In this document: piece after piece, positions 52,794 to 64,000 of the stretch
Numbering within the stretch: position 1 is the first letter of the stretch
How the letters are laid out: every line of letters starts with the position of its first letter
Assembly: GCF_010211745.1 (NCBI RefSeq)
Contig: NZ_PDWQ01000003.1
Coordinates: 310,001 to 374,000 of the forward strand
DNA: 64,000 bases
Source of the DNA: Pseudoxanthomonas kalamensis DSM 18571
GTDB lineage: Bacteria > Pseudomonadota > Gammaproteobacteria > Xanthomonadales > Xanthomonadaceae
Direction of reading: 5' to 3'
Position numbers and translations under genes: made by a program
Notes under the pieces: generated by a model
Database searches by the model: none
What the model was told of the DNA's origin: nothing
The model's input: the letters and a program-made list of their open reading frames with translations, nothing else

Positions 52794-53384
52794 ATGAGCA
52801 ACTCGCTTCGCGACCAGTTGATGGGTCTGGGCTTCAAGCCCGCGCCCAAACCCGAGCGGCCCGCCCACGGCAAGGGCAAGCCGGCGCAGACGCGCAAGGC
52901 TGGCGACAAGGCATCCGCAAAGGTTTCCGGCAAGAAGGGACCGCCGGCCCGGAAAGGCAGCGAGATCGATCTGGCCAAGGCCTACGCGATCCGCGCGCAG
53001 AAGGAAAAGGACGAGCGGATCGAGGCCGAGCGACTGAAGCAGGAAGAGGCGCGGCTGCGCCGCGAAGCGCGGGCGAAGCTGGCCGAGTTGCTTCAGGGCA
53101 GGGCGCTGAACGACGAATCTGCCGAAATCGCGCGGCATTTCGAGTACGGCGGCAAGATCAAGCGCATCTATGTCACCGCCGATCAGTTGAAAGCGCTCAA
53201 TGCCGGCGAACTGGGCGTGGTGCAGCAGAACGGCCGCTACCTGCTGGTCGACGCCGAAGTGCTGATCCAAGCCGAAGAAGTGTTCGCGCCATCGGTGGCG
53301 TTGAAGATCGACCCTTCGGCACCGGCCGAAGCGGATCCGTACGCCGACCCGCAATACCAGGTACCCGACGACCTGGTCTGGTAA
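52794..53384 (+). CDS. DUF2058 family protein (YaiL-like)
   Basis: A 196-residue protein of the DUF2058 family, related to E. coli YaiL, sometimes called nucleoprotein/polynucleotide-associated enzyme. The N-terminal SLRDQLMGLGFKPAPKPER is followed by a Lys-rich region, a charged coiled coil (AIRAQKEKDERIEAERLKQE) and the conserved domain HFEYGGKIKRIYVTADQLKA to GRYLLVDAEVLIQAEEVF. It lies 21 bases after slyX. Role unknown; the basic N-terminus would suit nucleic-acid binding. Confidence 0.88.
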   Translation: MSNSLRDQLMGLGFKPAPKPERPAHGKGKPAQTRKAGDKASAKVSGKKGPPARKGSEIDLAKAYAIRAQKEKDERIEAERLKQEEARLRREARAKLAELLQGRALNDESAEIARHFEYGGKIKRIYVTADQLKALNAGELGVVQQNGRYLLVDAEVLIQAEEVFAPSVALKIDPSAPAEADPYADPQYQVPDDLVW

Positions 53385-53431
53385 CGCGTTGGTCCGGCCG
53401 GACGCGATCCCGTCGAAAACGGCGCGTGAAG

Positions 53432-53459
53432 CGAGTGCGGAGACGTCTCTCCGCACTCG
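53432..53459. terminator. strong hairpin between convergent genes
   Basis: CGAGTGCGGAGA (53432-53443) and TCTCCGCACTCG (53448-53459) form a perfect 12-base stem around CGTC. It lies between the convergent DUF2058 gene and the Pro/Lys-rich protein gene, and could serve both, although neither side has a clear T-run. Confidence 0.55.
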
Positions 53460-53471
53460 ATCAATCCCGAT

Positions 53472-53957
53472 TCAGGGCTTGTTTACACCTTCCGGAACGG
53501 CGGGCTGGGCCTGGGTATCGAGTGCCTCTCTGTTGCGTGCGCGGTTATCGAGGCCGCCCGCCGCCGGCAGTGCCGAGTTCGCGCCGAGCGCACGCAGATC
53601 CTTGGGCTTGGGCTTCGGTTCCGGCGGCGGTGGCTTGTCCTTGTCCATCGCCGTTTGCGACACCAGTGACGGTGACGCCAGCACGCCGACGTTCTTCGGA
53701 ATCGGTTTCGGCTCCGGTTTGTCCGGCTTGTAGTCGGCCATGGCCTCGCCGCGGGACACCGGCAGCGTCGCTGCCTGCATGTCTTTCGGCTTCGGGCCGG
53801 GATCCTTGTGCGGCAGCTTCTCGTTGCCGGCAATGTTCTGGGTTGCTGCCTTGACCGGCGGCTTCACGACACTGGTCTGCGCCAGCGCGCAGAACGGCAG
53901 GGTCAGCCCCAGCCCCAGTGACAGCACGGCCAGGCGGTGGATCGCGGTTGCGTTCAT
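53472..53957 (-). CDS. secreted Pro/Lys-rich hypothetical protein
   Basis: A 161-residue protein I do not recognise. It has a signal peptide (MNATAIHRLAVLSLGLGLTLPFCALA) and is otherwise low-complexity, with repeated basic/proline motifs: PGPKPKDMQ, PEPKPIPKN and PEPKPKPKD. No domain is evident and it is probably disordered in the periplasm. The ATG at 53957 was chosen because it begins the signal; the upstream extension is arginine-rich and unconvincing. It is isolated between a hairpin and the MFS gene, 118 bases apart. Confidence 0.6.
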   Translation of the reverse strand: MNATAIHRLAVLSLGLGLTLPFCALAQTSVVKPPVKAATQNIAGNEKLPHKDPGPKPKDMQAATLPVSRGEAMADYKPDKPEPKPIPKNVGVLASPSLVSQTAMDKDKPPPPEPKPKPKDLRALGANSALPAAGGLDNRARNREALDTQAQPAVPEGVNKP

Positions 53958-54075
53958 CGGCTTTCTCCGTAGTCGGTGGCCGAAGCGATGCCCACGGCGC
54001 GCTCGCCGCAAGGGTCGCTTCAATCGGGCATTCGAAGGGCGCCGGAAATACGGGCCATCGGGTATCAGCAGCAGT

Positions 54076-55223
54076 TCAGCGACGGCGGACCAGCCAGTAC
54101 CAGGCGATCGCCGCCGCTAGCAGGGCGATGCCTCCGGACACTGCAAAAGCCATGCCGCCGCCGAACCGCCACAGTTGCCCGGCCAGCAGGGCCCCGGCCA
54201 CGCCGCCGACACCCGAAGACAGGCCGTAGAACACGCCCTGGCCGTGGCCGTTCATGCGCCCGGGGAAGTAGCGCGCCAGCAGTTGCATCGCCGCGGCGAA
54301 GAAGGCGCCGAAGCTCAGCGCATGGGTGGTCTGCGCCAGCACCATCACCCACACGTTGTCGGGCCAGAGCGCGATCGCCCACCAGCGCAGCGCCGCGCTG
54401 AGCAGCGACAGCAGCAACACCTGGTCGGCGCTCCAGCGGGCGAAGATGCGTGCGGCGAAGAAGAACACGCCGATCTCGACCAGTACCCCGGTCGCCCACA
54501 GCAAACCCTGCGCGGTTGGCGAATAGCCGTTGCCTTCCAGGTAGATCGAAAAGAAGGTGTAGTAGGGACCGAACGAGACCTGCAGCAGGAAGGCGCAGCC
54601 CAGGAAGGCGATCACCTGCGGCCGGCGCAGGCGGGCGCGGAAACCGGCATCGTCGTCCAGCGCGTGGGTTTCCGGCTGCCGTGCATAGCTGTTGGCGAAG
54701 GCGAAGCCGACCATCGCGGCGAACAGCGGCAGCATCAGCGCCGGCAGCACGGCCACGCCCAAGTGGTCGATCAGCCGCCCGTACAACACGACCACGACGA
54801 TGAAGCCGATCGAGCCCCAGACCCGGATCGCGCCGTAGCCTTCGCTACGCGCGCCCAGGTGCGAGAGCGTGATCGATTCGAACTGCGGCATGATCGCGTT
54901 GTAGAAGAAGCAGAACGCGACCATGGCGACGAACAGCCCGGCCAGCTGCAGGGGCAGCAAAAAGCCGACGAATGTCGTCAGGGTCAGCACGCTGCCGATC
55001 TGCAGCCAGCGGATCGGTTGCGGCGAGCGCGCGGCCAGCGTGGTCCAGGTGCTGGGGGCGACGATCCGGGTGGCATACCACAGGCTCATCAGCACGCTGA
55101 TCGCGGTGGCGCCCAGCCCCTTGGATTGCAGGTACAGGCTCCAGTACGGAGTGAATGCGCCCAGCGCCGCGTAATAGGTCAGGTAGAAGCCGGCCAGGCG
55201 GAAGCGGGGCACGGCGGGCGGGT

Positions 55224-55227
<4 letters not shown>
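54076..55227 (-). CDS. MFS transporter (HcaT/PPP-like family)
   Basis: A 383-residue major-facilitator protein with about 12 hydrophobic segments. The N-terminus [20 protein letters not shown] and [20 protein letters not shown] are typical of the HcaT/3-phenylpropionate permease and nucleoside-symporter-like branch; [20 protein letters not shown] is the conserved motif after helix 4. It is the last gene of the ArsR-metH operon, overlapping metH-C by four bases. Substrate unknown; the operon context hints at a methionine-cycle metabolite, which is inference. Confidence 0.88.
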
Positions 55228-57923
<2,696 letters not shown>

Positions 57924-57940
57924 CGTGGGTTCCCGGGGTC

Positions 57941-58049
57941 GAGAAGCGAGTGGAGAGTGGAGAGGAATGAGAAGTGAGTGAAAGCAAGAGCTCACTCCTC
58001 ACTGCTGACTACTCGCTACTCGTTTCTCTCTACTCGTTCCTCGCTTCTC
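57941..58049. repeat. purine/pyrimidine-asymmetric inverted repeat between the metH genes
   Basis: The ends are exact inverted repeats: GAGAAGCGAG (57941-57950) and CTCGCTTCTC (58040-58049). The left half is purine-rich (GTGGAGAGTGGAGAGG, GAGAAGTGAGTG), the right half pyrimidine-rich with near-tandem ACTCGCTACTCG units. It shares AAGTGAGTG and GCTCACTCCTC with the sucB-lpdA element. It runs into the 3' end of metH-N and encodes its last 11 residues. Confidence 0.7.
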
Positions 58050-59101
58050 CGTGGCGGCAGGCCGCGCACGGCGTCGGCGATGGCGCGGATGTGGTCCGGA
58101 CTGGTGCCGCAACAGCCGCCGACCAGGTTGAGCAGGCCGGCGCTGGCGAATTCCTTCAGCACGGTGGCCATGTCTTCCGGGGTTTCGTCATAGCCGCCGA
58201 AGGCGTTGGGCAGTCCGGCGTTCGGGTGCGCGCTGATGTAGCAGTCGGCCACTTGCGCCAGCGTCTCCACGTGCGGGCGCAGATCGCGTGCGCCGAGCGC
58301 GCAGTTCAGGCCGACCGACAGCGGACGCACGTGGGCGATCGAGGCATGGAACGCTTCGGCGGTCTGTCCGGACAGGGTGCGCCCGGACGCGTCGGTGATG
58401 GTGCCGGAAATCATCACCGGCACACGCCCGCCACGGGCGTCGAACACTTCCTCGATGGCGTACAGCGCGGCCTTGGCGTTCAGGGTGTCGAACACGGTTT
58501 CCACCATCAGGGTGTCGGCGCCGCCTTCGATCAGCGCGTCGGCGGCTTCGAAGTACAGCATGCGCAGCGCGTCGAAGCTGGTGTTGCGATAGCCGGGATC
58601 GTTGACGTCGGGGCTGATCGAGGCGGTACGGCTGGTCGGGCCCAGCACACCGATCACGAAGCGTGGCTTGTCCGGTGTCTGCGCCTCGACCGCGTCGCAG
58701 CAGGCGCGTGCCAGCCGTGCGCCTTCCAGGTTCAGCTCGGCGGCCAGATGGCTGAGACCGTAGTCAGATTGGCTGGCGCTGTTGGCATTGAAGGTATTGG
58801 TTTCGACCAGGTCGGCGCCGGCCTGCAGATATTCGGTGTGGATGCCGCCGATGATGTCCGGCCGGGTCAGGGTCAGCAGGTCGTTGTTGCCCTTCAGGTC
58901 GTGCGGCACCTGTGCGTCTGGCCCGGCCTGCGTGTCGAAGCCGTCGGCGAAGCGCGTGCCGCGGAAGTCGGCTTCCTCCAGCGCATGGCGCTGGATCATC
59001 GTGCCCATGGCGCCGTCGATGATCAGGATGCGCTCGCGCAGCGCCTGTTGCAGCAAGGCGACGCGTTGCGGGTGCAGCCAGGGCAGGGTGGGGGCGCTCA
59101 T
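58016..59101 (-). CDS. metH: methionine synthase, N-terminal homocysteine-binding polypeptide
   Basis: A 361-residue homocysteine S-methyltransferase domain protein, the separate first module of a split Met[21 protein letters not shown] is the MetH N-terminal motif. The zinc-binding cysteines are in [13 protein letters not shown] and [19 protein letters not shown]. The protein stops right after this domain; its last residues, SEERVERNE, are encoded inside the repeat element and match no family sequence. The ATG at 59101 overlaps the regulator stop (ATGA). Because both halves have their own starts and spacing, this is a gene split, not a frameshift. Confidence 0.95.
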   Translation of the reverse strand: MSAPTLPWLHPQRVALLQQALRERILIIDGAMGTMIQRHALEEADFRGTRFADGFDTQAGPDAQVPHDLKGNNDLLTLTRPDIIGGIHTEYLQAGADLVETNTFNANSASQSDYGLSHLAAELNLEGARLARACCDAVEAQTPDKPRFVIGVLGPTSRTASISPDVNDPGYRNTSFDALRMLYFEAADALIEGGADTLMVETVFDTLNAKAALYAIEEVFDARGGRVPVMISGTITDASGRTLSGQTAEAFHASIAHVRPLSVGLNCALGARDLRPHVETLAQVADCYISAHPNAGLPNAFGGYDETPEDMATVLKEFASAGLLNLVGGCCGTSPDHIRAIADAVRGLPPRRSEERVERNE

Positions 59102-60027
59102 GGTTTCCTTGCGATCATCGAGATGACTTCGAAATGCGGCGGGCGCTTCTCGCGGGTCACGGTTTCGGCATTGGTCAGTTCCAGCCCGGCCTTGCCGACG
59201 AAGCGGCGCAGTTCCTTCTCGCTGAAGCCCAGGTTGGTGTGGCCGTAGGCTTCGACCACCGCCTGGTGGCCGTGGCTGGCCAGGCTGGACAGCAGCAGGC
59301 GGCCGCCGGGGCGCAGCACCCGCGCCGCTTCGGCTACCGCCTGCGCGGGCTTGCCGGCGTAGGTCAGCGCATGCATCAGCACCACCAGATCGAAGCTGGC
59401 TTCGGCGAACGGCAGCGCGTGCATGTCGCCTTCCCGTACTTCGACGTTGCGGAAGCGGCGCAGGCGCTCGCTGGCGGCGGCGACCACCCGCTTGCTGGCG
59501 TCCACGCAGACGTAGCGGTGCGAATGCGGGGCCAGCAGCTCGGCCAGCACGCCGTCGCCGGAGGCGATGTCCAGCACGTCGCCGGGTGCCAGCAGCGGCA
59601 GGGCGCTGCGCGCCATCGCTTCCCAGGTGCGGCCGGGCGAATAGTGGCGCTCCATGTCGCCGGCGACGCTGTCGGCCCAGTTCTGGTCGGCGGCGCGGGT
59701 AGCCAGCACGCTGGCCACGCGCTCGGCGTCCTGACGCAGCAGCGGATCGTCGCTGCCGGTGCTCAGCGCCTGCCACAGCACGCGCTGGGCCGGGTCCAGG
59801 GCATCGGCATCGAAGCGGTAATAGGCCGAGACGCCGGCGCGGCGGTCGCGGACCAGGCCGGCTTCCTTCAGCTTGGCCAGATGGGTCGATACCCGCGGCT
59901 GCGCCAGCCGGGTGATCGCGGACAACTCGGCCACGGTCAATTCCTCGCCTTCCAGCAGGGCGAGCAGGCGCACGCGGGTGGGGTCGGCCAGCACCTTCAA
60001 CCGGCTGGACCAGGCTTCCAGATCCAT
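59098..60027 (-). CDS. ArsR-family regulator fused to a SAM-dependent methyltransferase domain
   Basis: A 309-residue protein. Residues 1-95 are an ArsR winged helix ([43 protein letters not shown] shortened). Residues about 135-300 are a class I methyltransferase fold: [20 protein letters not shown] (SAM site), [23 protein letters not shown] and [19 protein letters not shown]. No metal-binding cysteine motif is seen in the DNA-binding helix. It leads and overlaps the metH operon. The architecture matches SahR-type regulators that sense S-adenosylhomocysteine and control methionine genes; that role is inferred from family and context. Confidence 0.88.
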   Translation of the reverse strand: MDLEAWSSRLKVLADPTRVRLLALLEGEELTVAELSAITRLAQPRVSTHLAKLKEAGLVRDRRAGVSAYYRFDADALDPAQRVLWQALSTGSDDPLLRQDAERVASVLATRAADQNWADSVAGDMERHYSPGRTWEAMARSALPLLAPGDVLDIASGDGVLAELLAPHSHRYVCVDASKRVVAAASERLRRFRNVEVREGDMHALPFAEASFDLVVLMHALTYAGKPAQAVAEAARVLRPGGRLLLSSLASHGHQAVVEAYGHTNLGFSEKELRRFVGKAGLELTNAETVTREKRPPHFEVISMIARKP

Positions 60028-60040
60028 GGCGTCCTCCGTT

Positions 60041-60058
60041 ATATCTTGATATCGCGAT
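60041..60058. promoter_or_regulatory. AT-rich palindromes upstream of the ArsR-metH operon
   Basis: ATATC-TT-GATAT (60041-60052) is followed directly by ATCGCGAT (60051-60058), and a further AGATAT lies at about 60062. They begin 14 bases before the regulator ATG in an otherwise GC-rich region, and are good candidates for the ArsR-type operator. The divergent acyl-CoA dehydrogenase starts 100 bases away. Confidence 0.55.
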
Positions 60059-60159
60059 GAAGAGATATTTTCCGTTGCCGGCCGGGTCGAGGTCAAGCGC
60101 GGCGTAGAGACGCGACCGGCGGCCGATACAATGCGCGCTTCCGCATCGAGGGGATTGCC

Positions 60160-61308
<1,149 letters not shown>

Positions 61309-61407
61309 GCAAGCGCCCGCATCCCCCGGCTTTGGTCACGGGACGCGCACGCGGCCATCGGCTAGAGTGCGGCTTTCGTCCCGACCCGAATCCGCAGGAG
61401 AACCCGA

Positions 61408-63282
61408 ATGCGCAAGACCCTGATCGTCGCGGCGATTGCCGCCGCCCTGTCCCTGTCCGCCTGCGATCGCGGCGCGGCGCCCGACGCCGGCAGCGGCCCG
61501 CAGGCAGTGGCGTCGGCGGCCGACATCGCCGCCGAGAGCGAGCGCCTGAATGAATGGTTCGAGAAGAAATACGAGGAGCAACTGCAGTTCAGCCCGATGC
61601 AGCTGACCTTTCAGGGGCGCAAGGACCTGTACGACCAGATCGACGACCTGTCCGAGCAGGCGCAACGCGACCAGGTCGCCTGGCAGAAGGCCAGCGTCGA
61701 GGAGATGGAACGCGACTTCGACTACGCCAAACTCAGCGACGAGGGCAAGTTCTCGTACGACCTGTGGAAGCTGCAATACGAGAACGCCCGCGACGGCCTG
61801 CCGTTCATGGCCGATGGTTACGCCTTCGACCAGATGAACGGCGCACAGAGCTTCCTGCCGACGTTCCTGATCAGCTTTCACAAGGTCGACGAGGAGTCCG
61901 ACTACACCGCCTACGTCGCCAGGCTGAAGGAGACCGGCCGCGCGTTCGACCAGCTGCTCGAGCGCGCGCGGGCGTCGGCCGGGCAGGGCATCCGCCCGCC
62001 GAAGTTCGCCTACGAGGGCGTGATCGACCAGTCGCGCAAGGTGATCGACGGTGCGCCGTTCTCGGCCGGCAAGGATACGGCGATCTGGGCCGACGCCCAG
62101 GCCAAGGCCGATGCCCTGGTCGAGGCCGGCAAGATCGACGCCGCGCGTGCCGCGAAACTGAAGGCGCAGGCGCGTCAGGCCCTGCTGGAGCAGTTCGAGC
62201 CGGCCTACGACCGCGTCATCGCCTGGTGCGAGGAAGACCTGCCGAACGCGGCCGAGAACGCCAGCGGCGTCGGCAGCACGCATCCGAACGGCAAGGCCTA
62301 TTACGAGTATCAGCTGCGGCAGATGACCACCACCGACATGAGCGCCGACGAGATCCATGAGCTGGGTCTGAAAGAGGTCGAGCGGATCAAGGGCGAGATG
62401 CTGGCGCTGAAGGACAAGGTCGGTTTCGACGGCGATCTGGAAGCGTTCTTCCACTTCATCGATACCGACCCGCAGTTCAAGTTTCCGAATACCGACGCCG
62501 GCCGCCAGGCCTACATCGACGAGGCGACCCAGGTGATCGGCAACATCAAGCAGCACCTGCCGGAATACTTCGGCCTGCTGCCGAAGGCCGACCTGGTGGT
62601 CAAGCGGGTGGAAGCGTTCCGCGAACAGGATGGCGCTGCCCAGCATTACTTCCCCGGCACCCCGGATGGTTCGCGTCCGGGCGTGTACTATGCCCATCTG
62701 TCCGACATGAACGCGATGCCGAAGCCGGAGCTGGAAGTCATCGCCTATCACGAGGGTCTGCCCGGTCATCACATGCAGATCTCGATTGCGCAGGAGTTGA
62801 CCGGGGTGCCGACCTTCCGCACCCAGGCCGGCTTCACCGCCTATGCCGAGGGCTGGGGCCTGTATGCCGAATGGCTGGCCAAGGAAATGCCCGGCACCTA
62901 CCAGGATCCGTATTCGGAATTCGGCCGGTTGAGCTCGGAAATGTGGCGCGCGATCCGTCTGGTGGTGGATACCGGCCTGCACGCCAAGGGCTGGACCGAG
63001 CAGCAGGCGGTCGAGTATTTCGACGCCAACAGTGCGGTGCCGCTGACCGCGATCAAGTCGGAAGTGCAGCGCTATCTGATCATGCCGGGGCAGGCCACCG
63101 CCTACAAGATCGGCATGATCCGGATCCAGGAACTGCGCCGGAAGGCCGAGGCCGAGCTGGGCGAGAAGTTCGACATCAAGGGCTTCCACGACACCGTGCT
63201 CGGCGGCGGCGCGTTGCCGCTGACCCTGCTGGAGAAGCGCGTCGACCAGTGGATCGCCAGCGAGAAGACCAAACAGGGCTGA
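61408..63282 (+). CDS. DUF885 family lipoprotein, putative metallopeptidase
   Basis: A 624-residue predicted lipoprotein (MRKTLIVAAIAAALSLSAC) of the DUF885 family. The zinc-peptidase-like motif is VIAYHEGLPGHHMQISIAQE (HExxxGHH), with the third-ligand region FTAYAEGWGLYAEWLAKEM and RYLIMPGQATAYKIGM. These proteins are predicted periplasmic peptidases; specificity is unknown. It follows acyl-CoA dehydrogenase after 99 bases and ends at a strong bidirectional terminator. Confidence 0.88.
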   Translation: MRKTLIVAAIAAALSLSACDRGAAPDAGSGPQAVASAADIAAESERLNEWFEKKYEEQLQFSPMQLTFQGRKDLYDQIDDLSEQAQRDQVAWQKASVEEMERDFDYAKLSDEGKFSYDLWKLQYENARDGLPFMADGYAFDQMNGAQSFLPTFLISFHKVDEESDYTAYVARLKETGRAFDQLLERARASAGQGIRPPKFAYEGVIDQSRKVIDGAPFSAGKDTAIWADAQAKADALVEAGKIDAARAAKLKAQARQALLEQFEPAYDRVIAWCEEDLPNAAENASGVGSTHPNGKAYYEYQLRQMTTTDMSADEIHELGLKEVERIKGEMLALKDKVGFDGDLEAFFHFIDTDPQFKFPNTDAGRQAYIDEATQVIGNIKQHLPEYFGLLPKADLVVKRVEAFREQDGAAQHYFPGTPDGSRPGVYYAHLSDMNAMPKPELEVIAYHEGLPGHHMQISIAQELTGVPTFRTQAGFTAYAEGWGLYAEWLAKEMPGTYQDPYSEFGRLSSEMWRAIRLVVDTGLHAKGWTEQQAVEYFDANSAVPLTAIKSEVQRYLIMPGQATAYKIGMIRIQELRRKAEAELGEKFDIKGFHDTVLGGGALPLTLLEKRVDQWIASEKTKQG

Positions 63283-63324
63283 GCCGGCCCGAAGTCGGAA
63301 GCAGACAATCGTTGACGCAAAAGA

Positions 63325-63347
63325 AACCCCGGCACTGCCGGGGTTTT
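63325..63347. terminator. bidirectional rho-independent terminator
   Basis: AAACCCCGGC (63325-63334) and GCCGGGGTTT (63338-63347) form a 10-base stem with an ACT loop, followed by TCTTT on the plus strand and preceded by AAAAG. It serves the DUF885 gene and the convergent RND gene. Confidence 0.85.
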
Positions 63348-63367
63348 CTTTCCGATGTGAACAGGGA

Positions 63368-64000
63368 TCAGACGGCGCGTTGCTGCTGTTCCAGGTATTC
63401 CTTCGACGGCTCGTCCATCTTGTCGCCGAGCATGCGCCGGACCACGATGAAGAACACCGGGATCATCAGCAGGCCAAGGAAGGTGGCGAACAGCATGCCA
63501 CCGACCACGCCGGTGCCGATCGCATGGCGGGCGTTGGCGCCGGCGCCGGACGACAGCGCCATCGGCATCACGCCCATGATGAACGCGAACGAGGTCATCA
63601 GGATCGGGCGGAAGCGCAGGCGCGCGGCTTCCAGGGTCGATTCGCGCAGGGTCTTGCCGTGGCGACGCTGCTCGACTGCGAACTCCACGATCAGGATCGC
63701 GTTCTTCGCGGCCAAGCCGATGATGGTGATCAGACCGATCTGGAAGAAGATGTCGTTGGACAGGCCGCGCAGCATGCTCAGCACGACTGCGCCCAGTGCG
63801 CCCAGCGGCACCACCAGCAGCACCGCGACCGGGATCGACCAGCTCTCGTACAGCGCTGCCAGGCACAGGAACACCACCACGATCGACAGCGCCAGCAGCA
63901 GGGTCGCGGTGTTGCCGGCCAGGATTTCCTGGTAGGACATGCCACTCCAGTCATAGCCGAAGCCCTGTGGGAGGTCGTTGTTGACGATGTTCTCCATCGT
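63368..64000 (-). CDS. RND (HAE1) efflux transporter, C-terminal part
   Basis: The last 211 residues of an AcrB/MexB-like drug/proton antiporter; the rest lies beyond the window. Transmembrane helices TM8-TM12 are visible ([97 protein letters not shown]). [14 protein letters not shown] and the FRPILMTS motif are family signatures of HAE1 pumps. It ends at a convergent terminator. Substrates cannot be read from this fragment. Confidence 0.93.
   Translation of the reverse strand, partial: TMENIVNNDLPQGFGYDWSGMSYQEILAGNTATLLLALSIVVVFLCLAALYESWSIPVAVLLVVPLGALGAVVLSMLRGLSNDIFFQIGLITIIGLAAKNAILIVEFAVEQRRHGKTLRESTLEAARLRFRPILMTSFAFIMGVMPMALSSGAGANARHAIGTGVVGGMLFATFLGLLMIPVFFIVVRRMLGDKMDEPSKEYLEQQQRAV

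Noticed and set aside
57924-58015. metH broken by a frameshift or sequencing error
   Set aside because: Both halves have their own start codons, conserved termini at a domain boundary and a non-coding spacer with a repeat; the total size equals normal MetH.

Overview
The window looks like a chromosomal segment of a high-GC gammaproteobacterium of the Xanthomonadaceae (Lysobacter / Luteimonas / Pseudoxanthomonas / Stenotrophomonas-like). The reasons are the smc-zipA-ligA neighbourhood, a GyrA with glutamine at position 83, a methionine synthase encoded as two polypeptides, a YtrA-type GntR/ABC operon followed by DUF4097 and DUF2884 proteins, and uniformly GC-rich coding DNA. I cannot fix the genus from sequence alone. 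No rRNA, tRNA, CRISPR array, prophage or insertion sequence was recognised. Almost every base outside short intergenic gaps is coding.

Layout. 1-2.5 kb: a 3'-truncated GH1 beta-glucosidase and a divergent MalK/UgpC-type sugar ABC ATPase with a LacI-type operator between them. 2.5-9.9 kb: a DUF748 (AsmA-like) envelope protein, SMC and ZipA. 9.98-10.82 kb: a solitary integron-type gene cassette with a recognisable attC, carrying an HNH-like gene. 10.9-19.4 kb: a Tat-secreted HisC-like aminotransferase (minus), then ligA-epmA, mtnA and gyrA. 19.5-26.9 kb: an alpha-2-macroglobulin lipoprotein coupled to PBP1C. 26.9-31.8 kb: peroxiredoxin, Hsp20 (heat-shock promoter and possible RNA thermometer), a CbpA-like co-chaperone, a PilH-like receiver, a YhdH-type reductase, a small GIY-YIG nuclease next to a REP-like repeat pair, and a LOG-family protein.

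31.9-42.1 kb is all on the minus strand. It holds purB, a lipidated subclass B3 metallo-beta-lactamase, roxA and a GNAT gene as an overlapping block, then sucA-sucB-lpd (2-oxoglutarate dehydrogenase). fumC diverges from purB. 43.7-48.7 kb: a minus-strand operon (small membrane protein, YtrA-like GntR, ABC ATPase, ABC permease, DUF4097 repeat protein, two DUF2884 paralogues) behind a promoter that overlaps a clear GntR-type palindrome. 48.8-53.4 kb: periplasmic glutathione peroxidase, two FKBP isomerases, ugd, slyX and a DUF2058 gene. 53.5-60.0 kb (minus): a Pro/Lys-rich secreted protein, and a methionine-cycle operon of an ArsR-methyltransferase regulator, metH-N, metH-C and an MFS transporter. 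60.2-64 kb: acyl-CoA dehydrogenase, a DUF885 lipoprotein peptidase and the C-terminal end of an RND efflux pump.

The most interesting items are the orphan gene cassette between zipA and ligA; two copies of a purine/pyrimidine-asymmetric inverted-repeat element placed inside operons, one of which encodes the C-terminal tail of MetH-N; the GIY-YIG nuclease beside REP-like hairpins; the lipobox-bearing B3 metallo-beta-lactamase inside a housekeeping gene cluster; and the hsp20 leader. All functional assignments rest on motif recognition in translated sequence; no database search was run.
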